A stretch of DNA of 64,000 nucleotides from Okapia johnstoni (taxonomy: Eukaryota; Chordata; Mammalia; Artiodactyla; Giraffidae). A model generated the notes under the pieces. It made no database searches and was not told where the DNA came from. It saw only the letters and a list, made by a program, of their open reading frames with translations. Of this stretch, positions 1-11,835 are shown one piece after another. The position numbers were made by a program, and so were the translations under genes. Each line of letters begins with the position of its first letter. Positions within the stretch are counted from its first letter, which is position 1. The stretch is taken from assembly GCA_024291935.2 (NCBI GenBank), contig CM044311.1, positions 24,928,001 to 24,992,000 on the forward strand, in the 5' to 3' direction.

Positions 1-130
1 TGAGGAAATTGAGATTTATAAAACCTAAGACTAAATAACCTGCCAAAGACTCCTCTGCTGTGACTGATGAGCCAAGCTGTTTAACTCTATGACTCTATCC
101 CTAAACATAACCCATTGCCGTTTCCCTTAG
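1..130 (-). mobile_element. MIR-like SINE remnant
   Basis: The opening bases resemble the conserved core of the tRNA-derived MIR SINE in reverse orientation: a gaggaaattgag-type motif followed by a degraded version of the 'taacttgcccaaggtcac' block. It is heavily diverged and cut by the window edge. Family is from memory; a short chance match is possible. Confidence 0.45.
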
Positions 131-289
131 CAGTTATTATAAGTCAATCACAATAACTCACAGAGACAACTGCAACTATTGTAAAAGCCGTTATATGGAA
201 TATCATTCTGCATTTTTGCATTTATGCATTGTTATAAACAGAAATATTGATGTAGACAAATAGGCATCTCTTTTTAAATTCTAGATGAA

Positions 290-545
290 ATATATTTTAT
301 TTAATTTGATAAATTGGATAATAATTGCTTTACAATGTTATGTGAGTTTCTGCTGTACAACATGAATCGGCTATATGTATACATATATCCCCTCCCTGTC
401 AAGCCTCCCTCTCACCCTACTCTCATCCCTCCCTTCCAGGTCCTTGTAGAGTCCAGAGCTGAGATCCCTGTGTTAAACAGCAGTTTCCCACTAGCTATCT
501 ATTTCATACAAGGTAGTGTATGTATGTTAATGCTATTCTCATTAA
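290..545 (-). mobile_element. Ruminant L1 3' UTR fragment, antisense
   Basis: Reading the minus strand gives the 3' UTR of a ruminant L1: the T-rich stretch at 290-320 corresponds to the 3' end, followed by 'ataattgctttacaatgtt' and a long polypyrimidine block (390-440). Only the last ~250 bp of the element remains, the usual 5' truncation of L1. An open frame of 99 codons across it is incidental to the pyrimidine-rich UTR. Confidence 0.85.
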
Positions 546-635
546 ATAAAATATCAGAGACAGAGATTTATTTCCATTTCCATATGTGTAGTCAACATCC
601 ATCATTTTATTGACTGCATAATCTTAAACTACCCT

Positions 636-758
636 GAGGCAAGAATACTAGAGTGGGTAGCCTATCCCTTCCTCAACAGATCTTCTTAACCCAGGAATCA
701 ACCGGCATCTCTTGCATTGCAGGTGGATTCTTTACCAACTGAGCTATGAGGGAAGCCC
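636..758 (-). mobile_element. Bov-tA SINE, minus strand, partial
   Basis: On the minus strand the element begins with the tRNA-Glu-like head (ggcttccctcatagctcag-type A box, B box near 700-715) and runs into the middle domain ending at 'caagaatac'. The BovB-derived 3' tail is missing, so the copy is truncated at its tail side. Confidence 0.85.
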
Positions 759-859
759 TCAAATTAATCTGTAAGAATGGAATAGTAGTTAGGGAGAGGA
801 ACCACACGGAGTAAAACACTTTTAAAAATGTCCTAAGGTATTGTCTCTACACAAAGGTG

Positions 860-1850
860 TATCCCTGAGCATTGAGGTTATAGCAGTGAGCGCTGCTCCT
901 ATGGAGATAGATGGTCTATTGGGGAAGACTTAGAAGAATTTCTAAAAAAAAAAAAATTCAATGCAGACATATTTAATTAAAGTTATCTTAAGTACCAAAA
1001 AAGAGAGGTGCGGAGTACTATGAGATAGTAGGGCCGTCTCAGAGACTTTCATGGAGAAATGTCACCCAAACTGAAAACCAAAGAAAAACAATTACAAAAG
1101 CCCTAAGAAGAGAGAGAAACAGGTAGAAATAAAGAATATCACTGGTCCATAGGGAGCATAGTGTGCCCATGGAAAGGAATAAGGGCATTGTATGAGTCTG
1201 AAGTTGGCAGGGCAAATAATTTATGGTATGGAATCCACAATAGTTGCCTAGTTTCTACGCAAATCAAGGGAAGTCAAATTAAGAGACTAAACTAAGTAGT
1301 GTCACGATCTGATTGCAATCGCAAATGACCTCTCTGCATGTAGGGGGCAAGAAAGGAAGGAACAAGTCTGGTTAAAGTGATTCATGCCTGTGCAGTAAAG
1401 AAATTCTGTGACTATAGTAGAGCATGGGATGGCCTGAGCTAGAGAGGAATAGAAGAATTTGAAGCACATTTAAGAGGGTGAAATGGGGGCTTCTCTGGTG
1501 GCTCAGATGGTAAAGAATCTGCCTACAATGCAGGAGACCTGGATTCCATCACTGGGTTGGGAAGATCCCCTGGAAAAGGGAATGGCAAACCACTCCAGAA
1601 TTCTTGCCTGGAGAATTCCATGGGCAGACCATGGGGTCACAAGGAGCTGGATACAACTGAGTGACTAACACTTGGAGGGTGAAGCAAATGCACTTTGTAA
1701 CTGGCAAATGGTGGGAAAGAGAGTTACTGGATCTAGGTTTAAGGTTTTAGGAAGGAGCCAATAAATTGATACTAGTATCAGATTAATAAAAGTTTATGAG
1801 GGAGGAACAGATTTAAATAAGAGGGGGAATGAGAAGTACTAAGTGAGAAA
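860..1850. repeat. Old interspersed-repeat remnant, family unassigned
   Basis: Weak similarity to a purine-rich ancient mammalian repeat is visible on both sides of the SINE at 1487-1674: a gtgtcacgatctgatt motif followed by a ggcaagaaaggaagg-type block before it, and an 'aggagccaataaattg'-type block after it. It is too diverged to assign. An A-run lies at 945-957. No coding frame is evident. Confidence 0.35.
1487..1674 (+). mobile_element. Bov-tA SINE, plus strand, near full length
   Basis: The copy has the tRNA-Glu-like head ('ggcttctctggtggctcag', B box near 1540), the central 'ggcaaaccactcca' domain and a BovB-type tail ending 'gagtgactaacac'. A 9-bp TSD, gagggtgaa, flanks it at 1474-1482 and 1675-1683. 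An open frame of 61 codons across it is SINE sequence, not a gene. Confidence 0.95.
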
Positions 1851-2235
1851 GGTGTGGAAATAGTATTGAATTTGCTTATACATATTATGTTAGATAAGAT
1901 CCTGGAAATTTCGGCAGATAATGTTCAAATTTTATTACATATTGAACCATTATCCTTTAAAAGCATCGTAGCTGTGAAACCAGTCTCAGTATATGGACCA
2001 CCTATTTCATCATATCCTTAATACCATTGATGTTATAATCTTTTTTTCTCAGTTCTGCTTATCTGATAGAGTAAATTTTATATCCTGTTTTAATTTTCTT
2101 GCATTTGTTTTATTGATGAGTTGAGGAGTCTCATGATTGTTGGCCATTTGTGCATATATCTTTATTTTTATGAAGTTCATGATAGTGTATTGATTTTCCT
2201 AGTGTGTTAATTAATCCTTGCCTTAATCTTGGCAG

Positions 2236-2462
2236 GACAGACAGTGTACTATAGCCATAGGTCCACACACTTTGGAGCTGCACTGCCTTGGTTCAAATCC
2301 TGACTCCATCATTCAGTAAAATATGACCCTTGGCATGTTCTGAAAATCTTTGTGCCTCAATCTTTCAGTATTTAAAATGGTGATAATAACAGTCTAAAGT
2401 CATTGTGATAATTGAGTTCCTTTGCAGTCCACTTAGAACAGTGGCTGGCATAGTAAGCTACA
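2236..2462 (+). mobile_element. MIR SINE, plus strand
   Basis: The order of MIR landmarks is preserved on the plus strand: a 'ggttcaaatcctgactcc' tRNA-like B box, a 'gacccttggcatgttc' core, a 'gcctcaatctttcag' segment, 'aaaatggtgataataac' and a final 'cagtggctggcatagta'. This is an old tRNA-derived SINE mobilised by L2. It is well preserved for its age. Confidence 0.8.
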
Positions 2463-2530
2463 CAAACTGTACTCCAATCTCATTAGTCCAACACCTCTTC
2501 TACTTATTCTTCCAGTTCTAATTTAATGTC

Positions 2531-2556
2531 ATATATATATATATATTTTTTTTATC
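2531..2556. repeat. (AT)n microsatellite with T-run
   Basis: Sixteen bases of alternating a/t are followed by a T-run. Simple sequence only. Confidence 0.9.
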
Positions 2557-2679
2557 ATGAGTATACAAAGATGCCCAAACCCATACAAGATGTGAGACTA
2601 TAACAGGGCCCCTTACTTTCATTATCATATCATTCATCAAGCTGTTTTGTAACTGTTTATTTAAGTCTCTATCTCAACC

Positions 2680-2822
2680 TGGAGAAGGAAATGGCAACCC
2701 ACTCCAGTATTCTTGCCTGGAGAATCCCAGGGACAGCGGAGCCTAGTGGGCTGCCGTCTATGGGGTCGCACAGAGTCGGACACGACTGAAGCGATTAGCA
2801 GCAGCAGCAGCAGCAGCAGCAG
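2680..2822 (+). mobile_element. BOV-A2-type SINE monomer with (AGC)n tail
   Basis: This matches the second monomer of BOV-A2: ggagaaggaaatggcaaccc, the 'ggcagcccac'-type segment seen here as its complement, gtcgcacagagtcgg and gactgaagcgattagcag. The tail grew into an (AGC)n run at 2796-2822. A perfect 11-bp TSD, ctatctcaacc, is present at 2669-2679 and 2823-2833, so the single monomer inserted as such. Confidence 0.93.
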
Positions 2823-2833
2823 CTATCTCAACC

Positions 2834-3800
2834 ACGATGTTTGGGACAAGGGAATGAATATAAGAGTATACTCATCACCTACTTAAAACCTGTGAAATGA
2901 ATGAGCAGATGGTGTACTTTTAAACTTTACTGCTGTTCTTTAAGCTGTTCTCTCTTAAATGTGTTTATCTGTCAGTTTCCATACTTGGCCTTAGGAAACA
3001 CACAAGACTATATAACACTGTGTGTTAGCACATAGCCCAGGTTCCTTTATATATTTTTTCTCTCACTCTTGGAATGCAGAACTGTTTCTTGGGTCAGAAA
3101 TCTACTTGATAAACTGAATGAAGCTGTTATATTCAAAGACCTGCTTCACCACAAAGGAACATACAAATATGCATGTTTTACACGTAGTAGGGGTAATTGA
3201 AAATAACCCTCTAGGATACATTCATAAAGCAGTTAAATTCTGTAGTCGCTTCCAGTATGACATCTTTGTTCAGGCCTACCTTCACTTCTTTCTCTATTCT
3301 ACCCACAGGAACAGTAAGATTTTCAGGTTTGCCAACTATCTCTTCCATTCTTTCCATTTTAACAGTCTGTGGTTCTTTAAAATGTTTTCTCTGCACTGCC
3401 ACATTCATTTAATACCAATTAATTGTACTAGGTAGCTCTTTTTTTTATGCCACATGCTACTTTTTAAAGAATTTTTTAAATACTATTTTAATCAGGAAAT
3501 TGCTCAAAACTGTTCCAAATATAGCTCTCTCTGTTTAAAGCAAAATAATCTGATGTGCACTCGTATTTAAGACATTCCATCCATATTCACAAGCTATGCC
3601 TTTCAGTCATTCATTAGACAAACATGCACAAATGTGTTATCTATGTTTTCAAATTTCCCAATATAAGCAATCCATTTAAACTCCCTGCTGAGATGAAACT
3701 CGGTTTTGTCCTGATATTACACTCACTGTGAAGCCTTCCAATGAAGACTGCAGTTCTGCTTTCACATTTTAATCTGAAGCTATAATATTTGAAGGTATAA
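2834..3800. other. Unannotated AT-rich DNA
   Basis: No repeat family is recognised here. Open frames of 105 codons (plus) and 65 codons (minus) overlap each other around 3118-3435, have no recognisable domain and are within chance expectation for this length. No splice-bounded exon can be argued. Confidence 0.5.
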
Positions 3801-3823
3801 TTATTGACTCACACTGGAAGAAT

Positions 3824-4194
3824 TGATGCTTTCAAACTGTGGTGCTGGAGGAGACTCTTGAAGAGTCCCTTTGACATCAAGAAGATCAAGCCAGTCAATC
3901 CTAAAGGAGATCAGTCCTGAATATTCATTGGAAGGACTAATGCTGAAGCTGAAGTTCCAATACTTTGGCCACCTGATGCAAAGAGCCAACTCATTGGAAA
4001 AGACCCTGATGCTGGGAAAGATTGAGGGCAGGAGGACAAGGGGATGAGAGAGGATGAGATGGTTGGATGGCATCTCTGACTCAATGGATGCGAGTTTGAA
4101 CAAACTCTGGGAGATAGCAAAGGACAGGGAAGCCTGGCGTGCTGCAGTCCATAGGGTCACAAAGAGTCAGGCATGACCTAGTGACTGAACAACA
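3824..4194 (+). mobile_element. BovB LINE 3' end, 5' truncated
   Basis: The last ~370 bp of a BovB element encode, with lesions, the C-terminal tail of the RTE polyprotein and end in the BovB tail 'gtgactgaacaacaa'. An 11-bp TSD, actggaagaat, lies at 3813-3823 and 4195-4205. This is a typical 5'-truncated target-primed insertion, incapable of coding. Confidence 0.95.
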
Positions 4195-4299
4195 ACTGGA
4201 AGAATGAAAAGATAAACTAGGTTTCCAATCCTGTTTCCAATATATTTTTAAACACCATCCGCAAGAGCTCATCTTTGACTCTAAATTCATTTACCTAAC

Positions 4300-4402
4300 C
4301 CATAGCAACCCACTCCAAAATTCTTGCCTGGATAATGGATGGGGGAACCTGGCAGGCTGTCCATGGGGTCACAAAGAGTTTTACACGACTGAGTGACTAA
4401 CA
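4300..4402 (+). mobile_element. Bov-A-type SINE fragment
   Basis: The middle and tail of a Bov-tA/BOV-A SINE are present: 'gcaacccactccaaaattc', 'ccatggggtcacaaagag' and 'cgactgagtgactaacatg'. The tRNA-like head is missing. Confidence 0.85.
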
Positions 4403-5230
4403 TGAACCATCTGTCTATCATCCTACTTGACTTCATTTGCTGACCACCATGATTCGTAAATCTTTTTTTTTTTTTCTTACACTGACATCAATACAAGACT
4501 TTGATACCCAATCCTCATGAACTCAACTGCACAGAAATTCACGGTTTGCTCTGGGTCAACAGGAAGTAAATGAATATCAAGGTAGAGAAATTTCTTTAAA
4601 GTTATGCATGGAGTGCAAGGGTAATGCATAAAAAAGGAAATAACACCTGAGTTTTAAAAGAAGTGGAACTTACCTAGGAGAGTGAATTAGGGTAATAAAA
4701 ATAATAGCATGAGCAATAGTGTGGTGTTTACAGAAACCTTCCAAATCATCAAGTGCATGACTGGGAATGGTAATGGTTGAGGCCAGATAAAAGACCATAC
4801 AAATGTTACAAATCCCAACCAGAGGCTCTGGCTGTACTTTATGACACAGCAATTCTTTTGACAGTTTTAAGGACAGAATGTGTTTAGACAAACGTAATAT
4901 GGAATAAATTTAACTTGAGGGATAATTTAAAAACTGAAAGGAAGGATATTAAGCAGCAGAAAAATTAATACGCTGGATGAAACATTGGGAGAATCTAAAT
5001 AAATGTAGCAGTGATAAGATAATCTAGAAAAGTTTAGGAATTTCATTAGACTGACTTTTATAACTGGCTTGGAGTAAATGGTTCAAAATAAAAAATAATT
5101 TAGAATCACTCAAATATTTCTGCCTGGGGTGACTGAGTAGAGTACATCATTATTAACTGAGTGTAGAAATACAAGATTCACAGGTTTTAGGGGGAATCTA
5201 TGTTGAGGGATTTGCTTATGATCTATATTC
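4403..5230. other. Unannotated AT-rich DNA
   Basis: A T-run lies at 4461-4475. I recognise no repeat family or exon. The 73-codon minus-strand frame at 4670-4891 has no recognisable domain. Confidence 0.5.
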
Positions 5231-6203
5231 ACATCAAGAAGTAACAGTTGAAACTGGACAAAAAACAACTGACTGGTTCAAAATTGGAAAAGATGTACAA
5301 GGCTGTATACTGCCACCCTGCTTATTTAACTTATATACAGGGTACATGTGAAATGCTGGGATGGATGAATCACAAACTGGAATCAAAATTGCTGGCAGAA
5401 AAATCTACAACCTCAGATATGCAGATGATACCACTCTCATGGCAGAAAGGGAAGAGGAATGAAAGAGCCTCTTGATAAGGGTAAAAGAAGAAAGTGAAAA
5501 AGCTGGCTTGAAACTCAATATGGAAAAAAAAAATCATGGTATCTGGTCCCATCACTTCATGGCAAAAATGGGGAAAAAATGAAAACGGTAACAGATTTTC
5601 TTTTCTTGGGCTCCCAAATCACTGTGGACAGCGGCTGCAGCTATGAAATTAAAAGACACTTGCTCCTTGGGAGGAAAGCTATGACAAACCTAAACAGTAT
5701 ATTAAAAAGCAGAGACATCACTTGCCAACAAAGTTCTGTCTGTATAGTCAAAGCTATGGCTTTTCCAGTAGTCACATACAGATGTGAGAGCTGGACCATA
5801 AGGAAGGCTAAGCACTAAAGAACTGATGCTTTCAAACTGTGGTGCTGGAAAAGACCCTGGAAGTCCCTGGACATGTAAGGAGATCAAACTAGTCAATCTT
5901 AAAGGAAATCAACCCTAAATATAATGAATATTATATTGGAAGGACTGATGCTGAATCTGAAGCTCCAATCATTTCGCCAGTTGATGCAAAGAACCAACTT
6001 ACTAGAAAAGACTCTGATGCTGGAAAAGATTGAAGACAAAAGGAGAAGGGAATGGCAGAGAATGAGACAGTTAGACAACATCATTGACTTAGTGGACATG
6101 CATTTGAGCAAACTCTGGAGTATAGTGGAGGACAGAGGAGACTGTTGTGCTGCAGTTCGTGGGATTGCAAAGAGGCATACATAACTTAGCAACTGAACAA
6201 AGA
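5231..6203 (+). mobile_element. BovB LINE, RT palm to 3' end, 5' truncated
   Basis: The fragment starts within the reverse transcriptase domain (the 'QEATVRTGHGTT'-type region) and runs to the BovB 3' tail. The catalytic YADD box is still legible in translation around 5415-5435 (cagatatgcagatgatacc), but frameshifts break the frame before and after it. It is strongly diverged from other copies here, so it is an old insertion. No clear TSD was found. Confidence 0.93.
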
Positions 6204-6474
6204 TGGCAATCCAAACAGACATATCTTGTAGCTACTGGAATATTTAAGTGTAAAGGATAAAGAGCTGAATGGTGATGTAAAGAAGCTAGTGTTAACTAGA
6301 GCCAAGAACAAGAAGTAACCTAGGAAGAATCTAAGACAAAGAAAAGTATATTAGCTAGAGTTTTTGACTGCACAGACTAGAAAAATCATATTGGTTGCCT
6401 TAAGTAAAACATGGTGACAGAACTGAAATAGGCAGTGGAGAAAAAGTGGCCAGTAGTCATGAGTATGTTAGAAC
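6204..6474. other. Unannotated DNA
   Basis: No repeat family, simple sequence or credible coding frame is recognised. Confidence 0.5.
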
Positions 6475-6830
6475 TTTCAAGAGTTTATTTTAACAAACAC
6501 AGGTTTTATTGGGTAGCACCAAACTGAAAGTAGTTAGAGATGTTCCTCAGACAGCTAGAGGAAAGGTTATTACAGGGCAGACACAGAAGCAAAGTGAGAA
6601 AACTATTTGATTGGCTATCACTTAAATGATTGTCTCCTTTGGGAAAGCCTAGCAGGCTATTTGTGGTTAGTTATTCCCAAATTTCATTTTCTTGGATAGG
6701 AGACAGGAAGTTACTCTGGCTTAGGTTTTGGTTTGGTTACTTCAGCTATCAGGGCATTAGAGCCACCTCAGTTGAATAGCTTCCTGTTTAATTACTTTAA
6801 TTTATACTAAGAATCCATTTGATTTGGTAC
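6475..6830 (-). repeat. Possible old LTR remnant, antisense
   Basis: The stretch looks like a retroviral LTR read backwards: a reverse-complement polyadenylation-like 'gttttattgggtag', a 'tgattggct' inverted CCAAT-type motif and a mixed-composition body that contrasts with its AT-rich surroundings. Boundaries and family are not established. Confidence 0.35.
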
Positions 6831-6997
6831 TTCTCAGTCTGGTCAAAGTCTGTGACATCAGAGACATCTGTCTAGCTCATTGGTCTATTCCCTTATGCCC
6901 TTGTTATCAGTGAATGGATGATGGACTTGGGCTTGCCAACTTTTGCCTCTTCCAACAAAAGCATTTTACCTAAAGGGACCAAAGCAGTGTGAAGAGG

Positions 6998-7085
6998 AAA
7001 AGGGGGGGAGGGCAGGGATTAGAAAGAAAGGAAGGAAGGAAAGAGGGAAGAAAGAAAGGAGAGAGGGAGAAAGAAAGAAAAAAGT
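6998..7085 (+). repeat. GA-rich (GGAA/GAAA)n microsatellite
   Basis: An imperfect purine-only tract of ggaa and gaaa units follows a run of Gs. The 68-codon frame across it, rich in K, E, R and G, is a product of low complexity. Confidence 0.92.
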
Positions 7086-8419
7086 ATTAATACAAAGAGC
7101 TATAATGGAAACAAGTAGTGAATTTTATCTTGGAAGTAATAAAATTTAAAATTTCAGAATATAAGGGGACACACATACCATACATGCGCATATGGTTTAA
7201 GGACACAGATAACCAAAATAGATTTAAATTTTTCAACTAAACTATAATTTGTAATATATAGATTCTTATTTCGTATATAATATAACAAAGCCAATTTTGT
7301 TCTCTTAACAAAAGAACTCCACTTTCAAAGCTCTCATGTCTTTCAAAACATGATACTTTAGGAAGTTTTATCTAAAATCAACAATGAATATATTTGTCAT
7401 TATTTTCCTCCTGCTATTATACCAAACTTCAACCTTGACATGCAAAACCTTCATCTATAAGACACGGTTTTCTGGAAGTACAAAAGTACAGAAAGCTGAA
7501 ATTTAGCAGCCCCACAATTTAAAAATCTATATACAATTTCAAATAAGTTTGTGTACTATATTTAATTGTTTTAATAGTTTTCTTTGGCTCACATTTTTAA
7601 GAACCATAATCTTATAAGGTCTGTGGTTTAATAAATAATAAAATCCCAAGATTTAGAGCTATATATTTTATAATGCCAGGTGTTCCAAGTCTTTAGCAGT
7701 GAGAAAAATGTGACAATATTTTGCTAGTCTGAAAATTATAATTATATTCAAACTAGAGTGCAAGATTGCTGATAGTAAGAATCCTATCTTTTTAACTGTG
7801 AGTTAGAGTTTACATCTTAACCTCCTTTGTTTTCAAATTCTTTCCTAGTCTTGCATTTGTATCATATCTAATGTTTCATTTTCTCTGCTCCTCCTCAATT
7901 ATGTTTTCCCCACTTCATCTTATGAGAATAATTAGTGGAAATCTTTAACTGTGAACAAAATTATGTGTCAAAATAAATATTAAAAATGAATAATTAAACT
8001 GTCTTTTAAAAGCGGAGGATGATGGAAAAGATTAAGAAAATATTGAGGGAAATTATATTTAAAAGCAGAACATAGAAATTATTGATCCTGAAAAATAATT
8101 TCACACAGAAAAAATTTTAAGTACTGGATAAAATATTTTTAAAAGTAATATTAAATGTATGACTGACTTGGTAAGAAAGTAAGGAAAATCTTCAGGCCAG
8201 AATGAGGAAAGGGAAGTACTCCAGAGAGAGAACAAGGCGGTGGAGCTGGAGGCTGCCCTGAGGTTGTGGATATGACCCAGTTGATAAGCTGCTTTGTTTC
8301 AGTGGACACGTGCAGGGAAAGGAGACAGAGCCTCTGGCTTGTGCATCAGGATCCCTGAGTACTTCAGCTTCAGGATAAAATAAACCCTCTGTACAAAGAG
8401 AGATGGGAAAGAGAGCCAT
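7086..8419. other. Unannotated AT-rich DNA
   Basis: No repeat is recognised. The last ~230 bases (8190-8419) are less AT-rich. Short overlapping frames on both strands there have no recognisable domain. Confidence 0.5.
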
Positions 8420-8449
8420 CTGTTTGGGCTATTTGCTATGGATGGAAAG

Positions 8450-8830
8450 AATGAAAAAAAAAATAGAATTGTGATAACAGTAAATCCCCTTGATCCACAC
8501 AAAACTCAATTATATCCATCCTTGTGTGGTCTGTTGACTAAAACAAATAGACTGTCGGATATTTCTTCAGCAAAGATAGGTTTATTTGGCATCATCTGTG
8601 GATATGAGGTGAGGTTTGTGCAAGTTCCCACATAGCAAGGGAAGGAGAAAATTTTTATAGGGAAGAAAAGTTAGAAAAGGAAAATATAGTAAACAGAGAG
8701 TGCATGAGTTTTCATTGGCTGAGTTCTTGCCAGGAAAAAAGAGTCCTCTTGTTGGGCTCTACTGTTGTCACAGCGCTTGAGAGCTCCCCCTTCCGGCCTT
8801 CCTACCGTATTCATTAAGATTTCTGTGTAT
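8450..8830 (-). repeat. Probable ERV LTR remnant, antisense
   Basis: Sequence in the middle of an AT-rich tract has LTR-like composition on the minus strand: a reversed polyadenylation-type 'ggtttatttggcat', a purine-rich stretch and a 'cccccttccggcc' segment that I associate with ruminant ERV LTRs in reverse. Ends and target duplication are not resolved. Confidence 0.4.
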
Positions 8831-9295
8831 TAATTTTTTTTTTTTTTTGCAGGTCCAAAAGTTAAGTAATTTTGACAAAGACAGCAATTTCAAGAGCCAT
8901 TATACAAGCAAAATATATTTTTAAAAATGTACTATCAATTCAATTGTTAATACTATATCAGTAGCATTACCATAAAGATTATAAACAATTTCAGGCAGAG
9001 CGTTCATCATAACTTGGGTATAACACGTTATCTCAGGTCTTAGGCAGTATAGTGAAGTAAAGTAAATAATGGGACAGAGAATATAAATAAAATAATTTAA
9101 AATAAAGCAAACATTTAAACTCTTAGAAGAGAGTAAAGAAGGATTTTTATGGCTTCAAATTACAAAGAGATTAAGTATGACATAAAAAATGTTAGCACAC
9201 AAATTATCAAAAGAAAAAGGAAAACAAGAAGGTTGCAGACTACGACAAAAGAATCTAAATATAAATATGTGACAATGCAAATATATGTTGCAAAT

Positions 9296-9461
9296 GGTGG
9301 CTGAGATGGTAAAGAATCAACCTGCAATGTGAGAGACCTGAGTTTGATCCCTGAGTTGGGAAGATCCCCTGGACAAAGGAATGGATACTCACTCCAGTCT
9401 CCTGGTCTGGAGAATTCCATGGACAGAGTAGCCTGGCAAGCTACAGTCCATGGGGTCACAA
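9296..9461 (+). mobile_element. Bov-tA SINE, plus strand, tail truncated
   Basis: The tRNA-like head (ggtggctgagatggtaaag), middle domain and 'ctacagtccatggggtcaca' are present, and the element stops there without the usual gagtcggacacgactgag tail. Confidence 0.92.
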
Positions 9462-9469
9462 TTTCAAAT

Positions 9470-10130
9470 TATTTATGTAGATACTTGCCCCTCCAGTAGG
9501 GGGAGTATAACCCCACACCCCTTGAGTGAAGGCTGGACTTGGTGACTTGTTTCTGAATGAGTGTGGAATGAAGTAGAAATTAACTTTTCAGTAGAGACAA
9601 TTGCTAAATACTATTTTTGCGGCTGATCAACATTAATATCATCAGTGGTAAATAATATTGATATCATCTACCCACTGATATGATATCATGAAAATGACAA
9701 CACTACGTTATTATTCCCCAAAGTCCGTAATCCCAGACTAATCATAAGGATAACATCAGGCAAATCCAAATTGAGAAATACTCCACAACATACCTGCCCA
9801 GTACTTCTCAGAGCTGTCAAAATCATCTTTAAAAAAAAAAAAAAACACTAAAAAACTCTAACAGATCTGAGGAGACTAAGTGGACATGATAGCAAAATAA
9901 AATGTGGTATTTTGGCCTGGATTCTGGAATAGAAAAAGGATATTAGTGGAAAAACTAATGAAATGCTAATAAACTTATGGGAGTTTAGCTAATAGTAAGA
10001 TACCAATATTTACTTCATAGTTATGACAAATATGGCATAGTTATAACTTTAGTAACAGGGAAACCTCTTGAGGGGTATGTATATCTTGGCAACTTGAATT
10101 TAAAGTTATTCATAAATTAAAAGTTTATTA
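9470..10130 (+). mobile_element. Old L1-type 3' region repeat, plus strand
   Basis: I recognise an abundant old mammalian repeat, most likely an L1M 3' UTR. It starts with 'ccttgagtgaaggctgg', continues through a 'gatatcatctacccactgat' block and 'aatcccagactaatcat', and ends with 'gaaaaaggatattagtgg' and 'aaagtttattaaaag'. An A-run lies at 9832-9845. A second copy lies reversed at 36,560-36,905. Family assignment is from memory. Confidence 0.6.
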
Positions 10131-10539
10131 AAAGTAAAAGTTTTTGATTGCATTTTGTTCTTTCTTACATTATAAGAAAGTAAAATGCTACAAACTGGGA
10201 AGGATAGTTTAAACATTGTTAACTCACAATTCATTAGTAAACAAAACATAAAATTACTAACAATGAGCATACATTAGCCAAAGTAACAGAAAAAGGCTAA
10301 AAGATTTTGACAGCATTTTACAAGTAAGTATATATATAAAGGAATAAAATACTCCCTAATATAAATCATGGCGATTTATATGAAGATGCTCAAACTCATG
10401 AGTTATCAAGAAAATTAAAATAATTATATAAAATTTGACCTTAGAGTGGTAAGCAATGTAAGAGTTGAGTAATAAAATGGGTTGACCATGGTCTGAAGTC
10501 CCTTAAGTTCATAGTCTCCTTATGAAAGAGTTTATTTAT
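10131..10539. other. Unannotated AT-rich DNA
   Basis: No repeat family or credible exon is recognised. Confidence 0.5.
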
Positions 10540-10960
10540 AGAAAATAATCAGGCAGCCAATTTGGCATTTTCTTTAAGTGGAGTATGTGCATACTCTCTC
10601 ATGAAGTAATTTCCTTCCTAGATATACAAATTTAGTGAGTCACTATGAGTCATAATAAGATTCATCATAGCAGGATAGTTTTCAAATGAAAAAAAATTAT
10701 AAATTACTAAATTTTCAATCAAGAGTAGAATGGCTACATCTGATTATTCATACCACTGAGCTCTCTACAGGAATTGGACTGTGGCCACATGTGTAAACAG
10801 AGGTGACTCCTACAACATTACAATGGTCTAGAAAAAGCAAATACTATAATGATTAAGTGTAACACTATTCATTTAATATGAAAAGACAAGTCAGTTTGCA
10901 AAACTAGAGTGGAAAGCAAACTCATATTAAATAGAATAGTCAGACATATGGATAGTTTGA
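10540..10960 (+). mobile_element. Old L1M remnant, plus strand
   Basis: The segment follows, with much divergence, the 3' part of an L1M: a 'gagtagaatggctacat'-type segment (consensus 'agtagaatggataaat'), a 'tggtctagaaaaagcaa' end and the order of blocks between them. It encodes nothing. Confidence 0.5.
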
Positions 10961-11232
10961 GGGGTTCAGCATGAAATGTGATTTTGAAGAGGTTTCCAAG
11001 GTATCATTAACATTTTACATCTGAAGCTATGTGTTGATGTATAGCTATTTATTTCTATTTTTTCAATATCCTCTAACCACTTTCTATATTGTGTGTATAT
11101 GGAGATTGTAATATCACAATATGAAAAAGTAAGACCAGCAGGACAAGTGCTATACTTTAAAAATGCCATACAATTCAGAGGCATAGATATTTATGCTCAT
11201 TTTTTTTTAACATTTAAAAATATTTCATTATT

Positions 11233-11286
11233 ATACCTGGTGGATCACAGTCCATGGGGTCACAAAGACCCCACAGAGTGACTAAT
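11233..11286 (+). mobile_element. Short Bov-A SINE tail fragment
   Basis: Only 'cagtccatggggtcacaaag' and a damaged gagtgacta tail remain. Confidence 0.65.
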
Positions 11287-11526
11287 TTTATCATATTATT
11301 TATTATTTGTTGTTTCCATCATATTCATTTATTACATTTTACTTATCCATTCTTTTCTTGATGGACAACTTGGAGAACTCCATCATTTAATAGTAGGAGA
11401 ACAATGCTTCAACAATTATCTTTGTAGGTGTCTCCTTAAGGACGATTGTTGGGTGCCAGGACATGACCTGACTTAATATTCTCCCACCAATAGTTCATGA
11501 GGCTTTTAGTAACTGATATTATTTGA

Positions 11527-11835
11527 TTTTTTTTCCAAACTTTAAACATTTTCTTTTGTATTGGAGTATAGCCAGTTAACAGTGTTGGAGTAGTTTCAGG
11601 TGAACAGCGAAGGGACTCAACCATACATATACCTGAATCCATTCTCCCCTAAACCTCCCTCCCATCCAGGCTGGCACATAACACTGAGCAGAGTTTCATG
11701 TGCTTTACAATAGGTCCTCACTGGTTATCCATTGTAAATATAACAGTGTGTACATGACCTTGCCAAAGTCCCTAAATATCCCCTCCTCCTGGCAACTATA
11801 AGTCCATTTTCTAAGTCTAATATTTTAAGAAAAAT
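11527..11835 (-). mobile_element. L1 3' UTR, antisense, artiodactyl type
   Basis: The minus strand corresponds to an L1 3' UTR: 'ttgtattggagtatagcc', 'agtttcaggtgaacagcg', 'cctccctcccatcc' and 'ctggttatccattgtaaat' in the expected antisense order. It is more diverged than the L1 tails at 290 and 53,747, so it is older. Confidence 0.8.

Noticed and set aside
1487..1560. tRNA-like A and B boxes at SINE heads here and at many other sites
   Set aside because: They belong to tRNA-derived SINEs and lack a cloverleaf with an acceptor stem; no true tRNA gene was found.
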